A program made the translations under genes and the position numbers. A stretch of DNA of 64,000 nucleotides, taken from positions 2,354,001-2,418,000 of the forward strand of contig NZ_CP102931.1 in the NCBI RefSeq assembly GCF_024734665.1, given 5' to 3'. Positions 1 to 7,993 of this stretch are shown one piece after another. The stretch comes from Variovorax paradoxus. Lineage in GTDB: Bacteria; Pseudomonadota; Gammaproteobacteria; Burkholderiales; Burkholderiaceae_C. Under the pieces are notes generated by a model, which ran no database searches, was not told the origin of the DNA, and saw only the letters and a list, made by a program, of their open reading frames with translations. How positions within the stretch are numbered: position 1 is the first letter of the stretch; each line of letters begins with the position of its first letter.

Positions 1-476
1 CTTTCCTGCAGGCGAAAGCCCGCGAAGCCCGCGCCCGGCGGCAGCGCGCGTGCGGGGCTGTCGGGCGGCATCGAGAAGTAGTTGGGGCTGTAGAGCACCT
101 CGCGGGAAAATGCGTCGCCGTCGGTGTTCTCGAGCACGTGCATGCGCACGGGCGTCTGGAAGAAGCGACCGAGGTGGAAGAAGGTAACGGGGAAGGCGCC
201 GGGCCCGTCGCGGAAGAGGGCGTTGGCGGGGTCGAACTTGATCTTGCCGTGCGCGTCGTAGTCGATGCGGTCGAGCACCTCGGGCGCCAGCGGCGCGGCG
301 GCCGCATAGGGCTTGGCGGCGAGCGACTTCGCCTGTGCGATCAACGCGTCGAAGGAAAAGGGCGTGGGCTGGCTCAGTTGCAGCCCGTTGGCGGCCAGTG
401 CCTCCTGGGGCAGTCCGAGGGCGGCAAGTGCGGCAGCGGCACCACCGGCGGCAAGGAAGGATCGGCGATCAAGCAT
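1..476 (-). CDS. opgD: Periplasmic glucan biosynthesis protein OpgD/OpgG family (partial)
   Basis: Only the first 158 or so residues are present; the gene runs off the left window edge. The protein opens with a twin-arginine leader (RRSFLA at residues 4-9, then an Ala-rich hydrophobic stretch ending ALAANG), followed by FSFDALIAQAKSLA, IDYDAHGKIKF and FFHLGRFF, the typical N-terminal beta-sandwich of MdoG/OpgG proteins. The family acts in the periplasm on osmoregulated periplasmic glucans. The Tat leader favours OpgD over Sec-exported OpgG, but the split cannot be settled from this fragment. The start is the ATG directly before LDRRSF. Confidence 0.85.
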   Translation of the reverse strand, partial: MLDRRSFLAAGGAAAALAALGLPQEALAANGLQLSQPTPFSFDALIAQAKSLAAKPYAAAAPLAPEVLDRIDYDAHGKIKFDPANALFRDGPGAFPVTFFHLGRFFQTPVRMHVLENTDGDAFSREVLYSPNYFSMPPDSPARALPPGAGFAGFRLQE

Positions 477-650
477 GTGGTTCTTGAGGGTTGCGAATCT
501 TGGGGGGGAAGAAAGAAAAGCAGCGAAGACGATAGAGCATTCTCCGCGACCGGGAACAGCTGGTAGCTTGACCTGGCCCGGGGCCGCTCCGCGTCAGCCA
601 TTCCGCGCAGCGTGGGCCGGACAAAGCCGGCAATTCACAAAATTGTGCGT

Positions 651-1493
651 TTATGTATCGGCGACGTCCGTCGCCTTCAGCGCGTAGAGCGCATACAGCG
701 GCACGCCGAGAAACAGCATGACCATCGGCGCGAACAGCGTGTAGGGCAGGCCGATGCCCTCCAGCACGCGGTAAGTGGCGGTCAGCTGCAGGCGCGGATG
801 GGGCTGCGTCAGCTCGGTAGAGCGACGGATTCCCCAGAGGAACTCGGCACCGGTCGTGCGCACCGACGGATGCTGCTTTCCGCGCCCCACCGCGAGCCAG
901 CACATGGCGTCGAAGGCCAGCATCGAGCCTGCGGGCGCGCGTTCGCCGAAGGTGGCGAGCACCGCTTGCACCTGTTCAGGCTTCAGGTACATCAGCACGC
1001 CTTCGGTGAACAGGAACACCGGCGCAGCGTTGCGCTTGCGCGGCAGGCCCAGCTGTTCCCACCAGTCGGGCGCGGTCAGGTCGAGCTCGCGCAGGTCGTG
1101 GCGTTCATTCGTCTCGGGGATCAGCTCGCGGCGCATTTCGAGCACCTCGGGCAGGTCGGCGTCGGTCATGCGGGACTTGCCGTCGTCCAGCCACTGGAAG
1201 TAATGGCTAAGGCCGCAACCCATGTTCACCACGCGCCCGCCGGGGTACTGCTTGAGGAAGTCCTGCGCCAGGCTGCGGAAGCGGCGGGTGCGCGAGAGGA
1301 TGCTGTAGATGGTCGCCCGGTCTTCCGGCAGCGCTTGGCCGTCGTCGCGGATCTGCTCCAGGATGCCCGCGGCATATGCGTCCCGCACGGCCACTTGCGG
1401 AAACATCGCGTCGCCCGAGGCCCGGGCGGCCAGGGGAATCCGCAAGGTCGAAGGAACGGCCGACAGGCGCCGTGCGGGCTTGCCGGCGGTCAT
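651..1493 (-). CDS. Class I SAM methyltransferase, leucine carboxyl methyltransferase family
   Basis: 280 residues. The SAM-binding region VVNMGCGLSHYFQWLD lies near residue 95, followed by the acidic strand end DADLPEV and the later FLFTEGVLMYL motif. This is the layout of PPM1/LCMT-type bacterial methyltransferases (Pfam LCM). The C terminus ends in a hydrophobic stretch (PYTLFAPMVMLFLGVPLYALYAL) that may be membrane-associated. Substrate unknown; bacterial members are generally uncharacterised O-methyltransferases. It lies upstream of opgD on the same strand with a 174-base gap. The start chosen (MTAGKPARR) is the last ATG before the conserved core. Confidence 0.8.
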   Translation of the reverse strand: MTAGKPARRLSAVPSTLRIPLAARASGDAMFPQVAVRDAYAAGILEQIRDDGQALPEDRATIYSILSRTRRFRSLAQDFLKQYPGGRVVNMGCGLSHYFQWLDDGKSRMTDADLPEVLEMRRELIPETNERHDLRELDLTAPDWWEQLGLPRKRNAAPVFLFTEGVLMYLKPEQVQAVLATFGERAPAGSMLAFDAMCWLAVGRGKQHPSVRTTGAEFLWGIRRSTELTQPHPRLQLTATYRVLEGIGLPYTLFAPMVMLFLGVPLYALYALKATDVADT

Positions 1494-1562
1494 GGATGCG
1501 GGAGAGAGGCCATGCGCAAAGTCTGGCCGCTCCGGCATTGCGGGGCAAGTCAGTCTTTGGTT

Positions 1563-1691
1563 ATGCCGGCCGGCGCGGCGGCGATTGTCTCGACCTTTAC
1601 CAGCAACTCGGCCGATTCGCTGAAGCTGACCGAAGGCGCGAATGCCTATGCGGTGATCAAGGCTTCGAGCGTGATGGTGGGCACCGACTGA
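1563..1691 (+). pseudogene. C-terminal remnant of a molbindin / TOBE-domain protein
   Basis: The 42-codon frame reads IVSTFTSNSADSLKLTEGANAYAVIKASSVMVGTD at its end, which is the C-terminal half of a Mop/TOBE molybdate-binding domain (the AYAVIKASSVMVG signature). The N-terminal half (usually MKISARNQLKG... and a strand with AEV) is missing: upstream sequence is already the 5' end of the methyltransferase gene. The reading frame is open and ends with its own stop and hairpin terminator, so this is probably an intact gene's tail left after a deletion. A short functional peptide is possible but unlikely, since molbindins need the full fold. Confidence 0.7.
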
Positions 1692-1698
1692 GCCTCGA

Positions 1699-1722
1699 GT
1701 CCGGCTGCGTGCCGGACTTTTC
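1699..1722 (+). terminator. Rho-independent terminator after the TOBE remnant
   Basis: A perfect 7-bp stem GTCCGGC / GCCGGAC with a 5-base loop is followed by TTTTCC. It sits 7 bases after the TOBE stop codon and before the FMN reductase, so it belonged to the deleted molbindin gene. Confidence 0.75.
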
Positions 1723-1823
1723 CGTTTGAAGGAAAAGTGGTTTCCATGAAAATCGCTTTCCCGATGGCTTGGCCGACGCCATAGTTGCCGACCACCAACC
1801 CAGCACAAGAACAGGAAAACCGA

Positions 1824-2390
1824 ATGAGCACCCTCGACATCGTCGGCCTCTGCGGCAGTCTTCGCACCGGCTCCATCAACCGGGCCGCCCTGAACCTCGC
1901 AGGCTCGCTGATGCCCGAGCCGATGGCCATGGAGGTCGTCGAATGGCGCGAGGTGCCGGTGTTCGACGCGGACGTGTTCGCCAAGGGCTACCCCGCATCG
2001 GTGCAGGCGCTGCGCGACCGCATCCGCCGCGCCGACGGCGTGGTGATTGCCACGCCCGAATACAACTTCTCGATTCCGGGTGGCTTCAAGAACATGATCG
2101 ACTGGCTCAGCCGCGGCGAAGACCAGCCCTTTGCGCACAAGCCGGTGGCCATCCTCTCGGCATCGCCGGGGCCGGTTGGCGGCGCGCGCGTTCAGTACGA
2201 CCTGCGCCGGGTGCTGCTGTTCGTGAACGCGATGGTGCTGGCCAAGCCCGAGGTTTTCATCGGCGGCGCAGGCGGCAAGTTCGATGCCGAAGGCAACTGC
2301 ACCGACGAGACGACCCGCAAGTTCGTCGGCGACCAGATGAAGGCGTTCGAGAAGTGGATCGGGGCGGTCAAGCGGATGACGGCCGGCTGA
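1824..2390 (+). CDS. NAD(P)H-dependent FMN reductase (ChrR/YieF-like)
   Basis: 188 residues, flavodoxin-like fold. The N-terminal phosphate-binding loop is GSLRTGSINRAAL (about residues 9-21), and the FMN-contacting motif ATPEYNFSIPGGFKNMIDW lies at about residues 78-96, both hallmarks of NADPH-dependent FMN reductases that reduce quinones, azo dyes or chromate. It is cytosolic. The start MSTLDIVGLCGS is preceded by an AGGAAA stretch. It stands alone, downstream of the TOBE terminator and convergent with the LysR gene. True substrate unknown. Confidence 0.9.
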   Translation: MSTLDIVGLCGSLRTGSINRAALNLAGSLMPEPMAMEVVEWREVPVFDADVFAKGYPASVQALRDRIRRADGVVIATPEYNFSIPGGFKNMIDWLSRGEDQPFAHKPVAILSASPGPVGGARVQYDLRRVLLFVNAMVLAKPEVFIGGAGGKFDAEGNCTDETTRKFVGDQMKAFEKWIGAVKRMTAG

Positions 2391-2401
2391 GGCTTCGTTC
2401 G

Positions 2402-3319
2402 CTAGGTCGATGAGGCGAGTAGCTGACGCACCAACAGTTGTGCAGCGGGCGAGAGGGCAGCCCCCGTCTTCGTCGCCATCAGCAACCGCCGAGTGGCCCA
2501 CGCGTCCTTCAACCGCACGACCTTCAGATCGAGCGCCGCAACCTGCGCCTTGCACGCGGCCAGCGGCACCACGCCGATGCCGAGATTCGCCGCGATCATG
2601 TGGCACATCGCATCGAAGCTGCGCACCTGCACGCGCAGGCGCATCGGAATGCCGGCCTGCTCTGCCGCGCGCGATGTCAGTTCCAGCAGCGAGCTGCTGC
2701 GGTTAAGGCCGACGAATTCGTGCGCGAGGCAGGTCTTGAAGTCGACCTGCTTCACGCGGCTGCGCGCCAGCGGATGCTGCTTTGCGCACAGCACCACGAG
2801 CTCGTCGGTCTGGAAGGGCGCGACGTTGAGCCCGTAGGCGGGCGTGTTCTCGGCGAACACGCCGACGTCGGCCAGGCCGTCGACCAGCGCACGCACGATG
2901 TCACCGCTCAACTGCTCTTCGACCTCCACGCGGATGTCGGGATGTTCCGCGAGAAAGGTCGCGAGCGTTGTGGGCAGGAACTCGGTCAGCGCCGACATGT
3001 TGGCCCACAGACGCACGTGCCCGCGTACACCGCTCGAATAGTCGTTGATCTCGTTGCTGAACTGCTCGAAGCCCTGGAACAGCCGCATCGCATGCTGCAT
3101 CGCCACATGGCCGGCGGGCGTGAGCGCGATGCCTTGCGCGCTGCGTTCGAGCAGCTTCGATCCCGTTGCCGCTTCGAAGTCCGAAAGCCGCCGGCTCGCC
3201 GCCGACAGCGCGAGGTGGCACGCCTCCGCGCCCTTGGTGATGCTGCCCGACTGCGCCACCGCGCAGAACAAGCGCAGCGTCACGAAGTCGACACGAGCGG
3301 GGTTGATCGGGCTGGGCAT
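2402..3319 (-). CDS. LysR-family transcriptional regulator
   Basis: 305 residues: an N-terminal winged helix (residues about 10-70, LRLFCAVAQSGSITKGAE ... LSAASRRLSDFE ... LLERS) and a C-terminal type 2 periplasmic-binding effector domain. It is transcribed divergently from the CoA-transferase/HMG-CoA lyase operon at 3448, with 128 bases between the starts that hold a perfect palindrome of LysR type. By the usual LysR arrangement it probably controls that operon and itself in response to the pathway's substrate or CoA ester (inference). Confidence 0.93.
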   Translation of the reverse strand: MPSPINPARVDFVTLRLFCAVAQSGSITKGAEACHLALSAASRRLSDFEAATGSKLLERSAQGIALTPAGHVAMQHAMRLFQGFEQFSNEINDYSSGVRGHVRLWANMSALTEFLPTTLATFLAEHPDIRVEVEEQLSGDIVRALVDGLADVGVFAENTPAYGLNVAPFQTDELVVLCAKQHPLARSRVKQVDFKTCLAHEFVGLNRSSSLLELTSRAAEQAGIPMRLRVQVRSFDAMCHMIAANLGIGVVPLAACKAQVAALDLKVVRLKDAWATRRLLMATKTGAALSPAAQLLVRQLLASST

Positions 3320-3347
3320 CGGCGGATTCTAGAGAGGCGGAGCGACC

Positions 3348-3366
3348 CCTTCGCGTTTTGCGAAGG
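3348..3366. promoter_or_regulatory. Candidate LysR operator (19-bp palindrome)
   Basis: A perfect 7-bp inverted repeat CCTTCGC-gtttt-GCGAAGG contains the LysR T-N11-A pattern. It lies in the divergent gap between the LysR gene (start 3319) and the CoA-transferase (start 3448). Confidence 0.65.
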
Positions 3367-3447
3367 AGTGCTGCCGTCACAGCAATTCCGCCCATCGCAA
3401 TCTGTTCCTAGAGTCGGACCTTACCCAACAAGGAGACGGACGCGGAC

Positions 3448-4623
3448 ATGAATGCACTCGAAGGCCTGAAGGTGCTGGAGCTCGGCCAGCTCATTGCCGG
3501 CCCGTTCGCCGGCAAGACGCTGGCGGAGTTCGGCGCCGACGTGATCAAGGTCGAGCCGGCCGGTGTCGGCGACCCGCTGCGCAAGTGGCGGCTGCTGCGC
3601 GATGGCACTTCGGCATGGTGGGAGGTGCAGTCGCGCAACAAGCGTTCGGTGTGTCTCGACTTGCGCAGCGCCGAAGGCCAGGAGGCGGCGCGCGCGCTGG
3701 CGCTAGAGGCTGACGTGCTGATCGAGAACTTCAAGCCCGGCACGCTCGAAGGCTGGGGCCTGGGGTGGGAGCAGCTGCACGCGTTGAACCCGCGGCTGAT
3801 CATGCTGCGCATCTCGGGCTACGGGCAGACCGGGCCTTATCGCGACAAGCCCGGCTTCGGCGTGCTCGGCGAATCGATGGGTGGGCTGCGCTATCTGAGC
3901 GGCGAGCCGGGGCGGGTGCCGGTGCGCGTGGGGGTGTCGCTGGGCGACACGCTGGCGGCGCTGCACGGCGTGATCGGCGTGCTGACCGCGCTGCACCATC
4001 GCATGGCCCATGGCGGGGAAGGTCAGTTCATCGACGTGGCGCTGTACGAGTCGGTGTTCAACGTGATGGAAAGCCTGCTGCCCGAGTACGACGCCTTCGG
4101 CGCGGTGCGCGAGCGCGCCGGCAGTGCGCTGCCCGGCATTGCACCGACCAATGCCTACCGCTGCAGCGACGGACACTACGTGCTGGTGGCCGGCAACGGC
4201 GACAGCATCTTCCGCCGGCTGATGCGGGCCATCGGGCGCGCGGACCTGGAGAACGACGCGGAGCTCGTGCACAACGATGGGCGCGTGCGGCGCGTGGCGG
4301 AGATCGACGCCGCCATCGAGGCATGGACGCAGCAGCGCAGCCGCGATGAAGTGCTGGCAGCACTCGACGCTGCCGGCGTGCCGGTCGGGCGCATCTACAC
4401 CGTGGCCGACATCGCGAGCGACCCGCAGTATCTGGCGCGCGAGATGATCGTGGAGGCGCCCACTTCGGACGGTGCCACGCTGAAGGTGCCTGGCGTAGTG
4501 CCCAAGCTCAGCGCCACGCCCGGCCGCATCGCGCACCCCGCGCCGCGCCTTGGCGAGCACACCGGCGATCTGCAGAGTGCCGGCTGGCCAGCGCGCCGTG
4601 CGGAAAGCGGGCTTCTCGTATGA
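3448..4623 (+). CDS. CaiB/BaiF (family III) CoA-transferase
   Basis: 391 residues with the full family III fold: N-terminal Rossmann part (LEGLKVLELGQLIAGPFAG, ADVIKVE), the ENFKPG loop, and a C-terminal small domain (NAYRCSDGHYVLVAG). Family III enzymes move CoA between carboxylates. In FRC and AMACR a catalytic Asp sits in a GFD or GHD motif; here the same place reads GFGVLGESMGG, with Gly138 at the Asp position. It is first in an operon with HMG-CoA lyase (4-base overlap), so the acceptor is likely a branched hydroxy-dicarboxylate (inference). Confidence 0.9.
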   Translation: MNALEGLKVLELGQLIAGPFAGKTLAEFGADVIKVEPAGVGDPLRKWRLLRDGTSAWWEVQSRNKRSVCLDLRSAEGQEAARALALEADVLIENFKPGTLEGWGLGWEQLHALNPRLIMLRISGYGQTGPYRDKPGFGVLGESMGGLRYLSGEPGRVPVRVGVSLGDTLAALHGVIGVLTALHHRMAHGGEGQFIDVALYESVFNVMESLLPEYDAFGAVRERAGSALPGIAPTNAYRCSDGHYVLVAGNGDSIFRRLMRAIGRADLENDAELVHNDGRVRRVAEIDAAIEAWTQQRSRDEVLAALDAAGVPVGRIYTVADIASDPQYLAREMIVEAPTSDGATLKVPGVVPKLSATPGRIAHPAPRLGEHTGDLQSAGWPARRAESGLLV

Positions 4624-5603
4624 AGGCGGGCAACGGCACGCGGCTGCTCATCAACGAGGTCGCCACCCGCGACGGCTTCCAGATGGAGAGCCGCTTCATT
4701 CCCACCGACGACAAGGTCGCGCTGATCGACCGGCTCAGCGGGCTGGGCTACGCCAAGATCGAAGTCACGTCGTTCACTTCGGCAAAGGCGATTCCGGCAT
4801 TGCGCGACGGCGAAGAGGTGATGCACCGCATCGCCCGGCGCCCCGGCGTGGTCTACACCGCGCTGGTGCCGAACGTGCGTGGCGCCGAGCGCGCGCTGGA
4901 AAGCCGCATCGACGAATTCAACATCGTCATGTCGGTGAGCGAGACGCACAACCTTGCCAACCTGCGCATGACGCGCGAGCAGTCGTTCGCGCAGCTGGCC
5001 GGTGTCGTCGCGCTGGCGAAGCAGGCCGGAGTGCCGGTGAACGTGTCGCTCTCGTGCGTGTTCGGCTGCCCGATGGAGGGCGAGGTGCCGCTGGCGGCGG
5101 TAAGAGGCTGGATCGACCGCTTCGCTGCGCTGGAGGTGCAGGGCATCACGCTGTGCGATACGACGGGCATGGCCTATCCCACGCAGGTGCAGGCCCTTTG
5201 CGAGGACGTCATCGCGGCTCACCCGCAGATGGATTGGACCGCCCACTTCCACAACACGCGCGGCATGGGCCTCGCAAACACCGTGGCCGCCGTCGAGGCC
5301 GGCATCCACCGGCTGGACATGTCGCTCGGCGGTATCGGCGGTTGCCCTTATGCCCCGGGCGCGACCGGCAATGTGGCGACCGAAGACGTGGTGCACATGC
5401 TGCAGTGCATGAGCTACGACACCGGCATGGACCTGGACGGCCTGATCGCCGCCGCGGCCGAGCTGGAGTCGCTCGTACAGCACGAGCTGTCGAGCCAGGT
5501 CTCGCGCGCAGGTCATCGGCTGACGCGGCATGCGCCGCCCGCGGATTTCAACGACATCGTTACCCGTGCCAAGGAGCGCGGGCAGAAGGAGCTTCACCCA
5601 TGA
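4620..5603 (+). CDS. mvaB: Hydroxymethylglutaryl-CoA lyase
   Basis: 327 residues, DRE-TIM/HMGL-like barrel. Seen: the N-terminal NEVATRDGFQME (catalytic Arg-Asp), the metal ligand pair HFHNTRGMG, and the HMG-CoA lyase signature SLGGIGGCPYAPGATGN with the catalytic loop Cys. The reaction cleaves (S)-HMG-CoA into acetyl-CoA and acetoacetate. The start overlaps the CoA-transferase stop (ATGA), implying translational coupling. The usual leucine (liu) genes are absent here, so this copy is probably dedicated to the substrate activated by the upstream CoA-transferase. Related C-C lyases of citramalyl-type substrates are an alternative. Confidence 0.9.
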   Translation: MKAGNGTRLLINEVATRDGFQMESRFIPTDDKVALIDRLSGLGYAKIEVTSFTSAKAIPALRDGEEVMHRIARRPGVVYTALVPNVRGAERALESRIDEFNIVMSVSETHNLANLRMTREQSFAQLAGVVALAKQAGVPVNVSLSCVFGCPMEGEVPLAAVRGWIDRFAALEVQGITLCDTTGMAYPTQVQALCEDVIAAHPQMDWTAHFHNTRGMGLANTVAAVEAGIHRLDMSLGGIGGCPYAPGATGNVATEDVVHMLQCMSYDTGMDLDGLIAAAAELESLVQHELSSQVSRAGHRLTRHAPPADFNDIVTRAKERGQKELHP

Positions 5604-5980
5604 TCGATCACTTGGACCATCTTGTGCTGACGACTGCGCACGAAGAAGCCTGCACCCGTTTCTACGTCGATGTGATGGGCATGGCGCTCGAAAGCTTCGG
5701 CGCCGGCCGCAAGGCCTTTCGCTTCGGCAACCAGAAGATCAACCTGCACATCAAGGGCCACGAGTTCGAGCCCAAGGCGCAACTGCCGACGCCGGGTTCG
5801 CTCGACCTGTGCTTCATTGCCAGCGTGCCGCTCGAAGCAGTCATCGCGCGGCTGAAGGAGCACGACGTGCCGATCCTCGAAGGCCCGGTGATGCGTACGG
5901 GCGCCACCTCGCGCATCCGCTCGGTCTATGTGCGCGACCCCGACCTGAACCTGATCGAGATATCGGAGCTGGCGCCCTGA
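5600..5980 (+). CDS. VOC-family (glyoxalase/dioxygenase-like) protein
   Basis: 126 residues forming a single vicinal-oxygen-chelate domain: HLDHLVLTT at the start, MGMALESF, and the closing strand DPDLNLIEISE, which supply the usual His and Glu metal ligands. The ATG overlaps the HMG-CoA lyase stop (ATGA), so it is the third gene of the operon. VOC proteins of this size act as epimerases, lyases or binding proteins. A role as an epimerase or isomerase of the CoA ester or hydroxy acid would fit the context but is inference. Confidence 0.85.
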   Translation: MIDHLDHLVLTTAHEEACTRFYVDVMGMALESFGAGRKAFRFGNQKINLHIKGHEFEPKAQLPTPGSLDLCFIASVPLEAVIARLKEHDVPILEGPVMRTGATSRIRSVYVRDPDLNLIEISELAP

Positions 5981-6031
5981 CGGCGCAACTCCGAAGACTG
6001 CAAGCCAATACAAAACCACCGGAGACAAACC

Positions 6032-6997
6032 ATGAAACCCATCCACCGCTTTCTCGCGGTCGGCCTCGCGCTGGCTGCTTCGGCTGCAAACGCCGACACC
6101 TGGCCCTCGAAGCCAATCACCATGATCGTGCCCACGTCGCCGGCCGGCTCCACCGACATCATGGCGCGCATGGTCGGCGATCCGCTGCAGCGCGCGCTGG
6201 GCCAGTCTGTGGTCATCGACAACAAGCCCGGCGCCAGCGGCAACATCGGCACCGAGTTCGTGGCGCGCGCCGCGCCGGACGGCTACACGCTGCTGATGCA
6301 GTACTCGGGCTTCCACGTCGGCAACCCCTCGCTCTATCCGAACATCAGGTGGAGCCCGACGAAGGACTTCGTGCCGGTGGCGATGGTGATGCGCGCGCCG
6401 CACGTCGTCGCAGTGAGCGGCAAGCTGCCGGTGAACTCGATGAAGGAGCTCATCGAATACGGCAAGAAGAAGGAGGGCGGCCTGTTCTACGCCTCGTCGG
6501 GCAACGGCTCGATCCAGCACATCGCGGGCGAGCTGCTGTCGCGGCAGTCGAAGCAGGCGATGACGCACGTGCCCTACAAGGGCTCGGGCCCGGCCATCAA
6601 TGACCTGATCTCGGGCAACGTCGACATGTTCATCACCACGCCGCCCTCGGTCATCGGTCACTTCGCGGGCGGGCGCATCAAGGCACTGGCGTATACGGGC
6701 ACCAAGCGGCATCCGTCGATGCCCAATGTGCCGACCTCGGCCGAGGCGGGCCTGCCGGGCTACGAGGTCGAGTCGTGGTTCGCGGTGTTCGCGCCGGCGA
6801 AGACGCCGCCTGAAGTCGTTGCCAGGCTCGGCGCGGAGCTGAAGAAGATCGTGGAGAGCGAAGCCTTCCGCAAGAAGGTCGACGAGCAGGGCGCCTTCGC
6901 GACCTACATGGACTCGCCAACGCTCGCGAAGTTTGTCGACCAGGAACTGGCGACCTGGTCGAAGGTGATCAAGTCGGCGGACATCAAGCCGGACTGA
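6032..6997 (+). CDS. Bug-family tripartite tricarboxylate transporter receptor
   Basis: 321 residues with a Sec signal peptide (about residues 1-21, cleaved near ANA-DTWPSKP) and the Bug/TctC fold: ITMIVPTSPAGSTDIMAR, KPGASGNIGTEFVA and DGYTLLMQYSGFHVGNP. Bug receptors bind organic acids in the periplasm with high affinity and pass them to TctAB, or act as sensors. No tctA or tctB is nearby, which is common for orphan Bug genes of Burkholderiales. It is the last gene of the CoA-transferase operon, 51 bases after the VOC gene, and so probably binds that pathway's substrate. Confidence 0.92.
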   Translation: MKPIHRFLAVGLALAASAANADTWPSKPITMIVPTSPAGSTDIMARMVGDPLQRALGQSVVIDNKPGASGNIGTEFVARAAPDGYTLLMQYSGFHVGNPSLYPNIRWSPTKDFVPVAMVMRAPHVVAVSGKLPVNSMKELIEYGKKKEGGLFYASSGNGSIQHIAGELLSRQSKQAMTHVPYKGSGPAINDLISGNVDMFITTPPSVIGHFAGGRIKALAYTGTKRHPSMPNVPTSAEAGLPGYEVESWFAVFAPAKTPPEVVARLGAELKKIVESEAFRKKVDEQGAFATYMDSPTLAKFVDQELATWSKVIKSADIKPD

Positions 6998-7003
6998 CCA
7001 GGG

Positions 7004-7150
7004 CTATAGCTTGACGTTGATGATCGACAGGATGATTGCCGAGAGCGTCAGCGCGACGGGCACCCTCTGCACGGCGAGCGCGTGGGCCCGTGCGAACGAG
7101 GCCTGTGTTTGCAGCAAGAGGCTGGTTTCGGAATGGATACGTGTGGACAT
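7004..7150 (-). CDS. Small single-pass membrane protein, unknown function
   Basis: 48 residues: a polar N-terminal half (MSTRIHSETSLLLQTQ) and a C-terminal hydrophobic segment (VPVALTLSAIILSIINV, about residues 29-45). The start has a strong AGGAG seven bases upstream, which is the main support for a real gene. It is convergent with the Bug gene, with 6 bases between the stops. No recognised family. Confidence 0.55.
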   Translation of the reverse strand: MSTRIHSETSLLLQTQASFARAHALAVQRVPVALTLSAIILSIINVKL

Positions 7151-7321
7151 TTCAGACTCCTGAATAGTTGCTAGTTGCGGGCTTCCTGCCCTGCATGGCC
7201 TCAACGATAGGCCTCGCTGCGCGCAACGGAGCAGGCGTTTCGACGACACGGCGTTTCCGTTTTCGCAACGATCAGGTGGCTTGTGGCCGGAACTTCCGGC
7301 GGGCCCTGGCAATCGCCGGCC

Positions 7322-7888
7322 CTAACCCGCGATCAGCTTCTGCACCAGCTCGGCGGTGGTCGCAGCCGCGTACTTGCGCATCAACCGCGCCCGGTGCAGC
7401 TCCACCGTGCGGTGGCTGATGCCCAGCGCCTTGCCGATTTCCTTGGAGGTCAGCCCACGCATCACCTGCGCCGCCACCTCGCGCTCGCGCGGCGTGAGTT
7501 CGGCCTTTACTGCGCGGCGCGAGCCCAGGTCTTCGAAAGTCCAGATGCCGGCCTCGTGCGGGGCGGCGCGGTTCATCGCGTGGCCCGTGACGTGGCACCA
7601 GAAGGTTTCGCCCGCGATGGCGCCATGCAGGCCACCCAGGCGCCTCATCATGCGGTTGTCGGCGTAGTGGCCGCTGGCGTTCAGAAAGGGCTCCATGCGC
7701 TTGCCGATGCGCTCGAACTCGGCCACGCTGGGGTACAAGATGCTGAACGAATGCCCGACCAGCGCGGAGGGCGTTGCGCCAAAAATCTCGCACACGCGCA
7801 CATTGCAGGCCACGATGGTGCGGTTGCTCGAAACCACCATGCCGACGGGCGCGTGTTCAAAAGCCAGCCGGTAATCGATCTCGGGCAT
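7322..7888 (-). CDS. PAS-domain LuxR-type transcriptional regulator
   Basis: 188 residues: a single PAS domain (about 5-120; FEHAPVGMVVSSNRTIVACN, GHSFSILYPS) joined to a LuxR/FixJ helix-turn-helix (about 128-185; LTPREREVAAQVMRGLTSKEIGKALGISHRTVELHRARLMRKY). There is no receiver domain, so the PAS domain is the likely sensor. It is divergent from scoA, with an inverted repeat between the two genes, and probably controls scoAB expression (inference). Confidence 0.9.
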   Translation of the reverse strand: MPEIDYRLAFEHAPVGMVVSSNRTIVACNVRVCEIFGATPSALVGHSFSILYPSVAEFERIGKRMEPFLNASGHYADNRMMRRLGGLHGAIAGETFWCHVTGHAMNRAAPHEAGIWTFEDLGSRRAVKAELTPREREVAAQVMRGLTSKEIGKALGISHRTVELHRARLMRKYAAATTAELVQKLIAG

Positions 7889-7907
7889 CGGGGGTCTCCA
7901 TTACGAA

Positions 7908-7933
7908 ATACTACGTATGCGAGTAGGTAGTAT
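7908..7933. promoter_or_regulatory. Inverted repeat in the PAS-LuxR / scoA intergenic region
   Basis: ATACTAC and GTAGTAT form a perfect 7-bp inverted repeat separated by 12 bases, with a second nested CTAC/GTAG pair. It lies 20 bases upstream of the PAS-LuxR start and 60 bases upstream of the scoA start. It is a candidate operator for the PAS-LuxR protein. Confidence 0.5.
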
Positions 7934-7993
7934 CGTTCAGGGGTTTCCCGCCCCTTTCCCACCCACTCTCCATTCATCCATCAAGGAGCCCGA

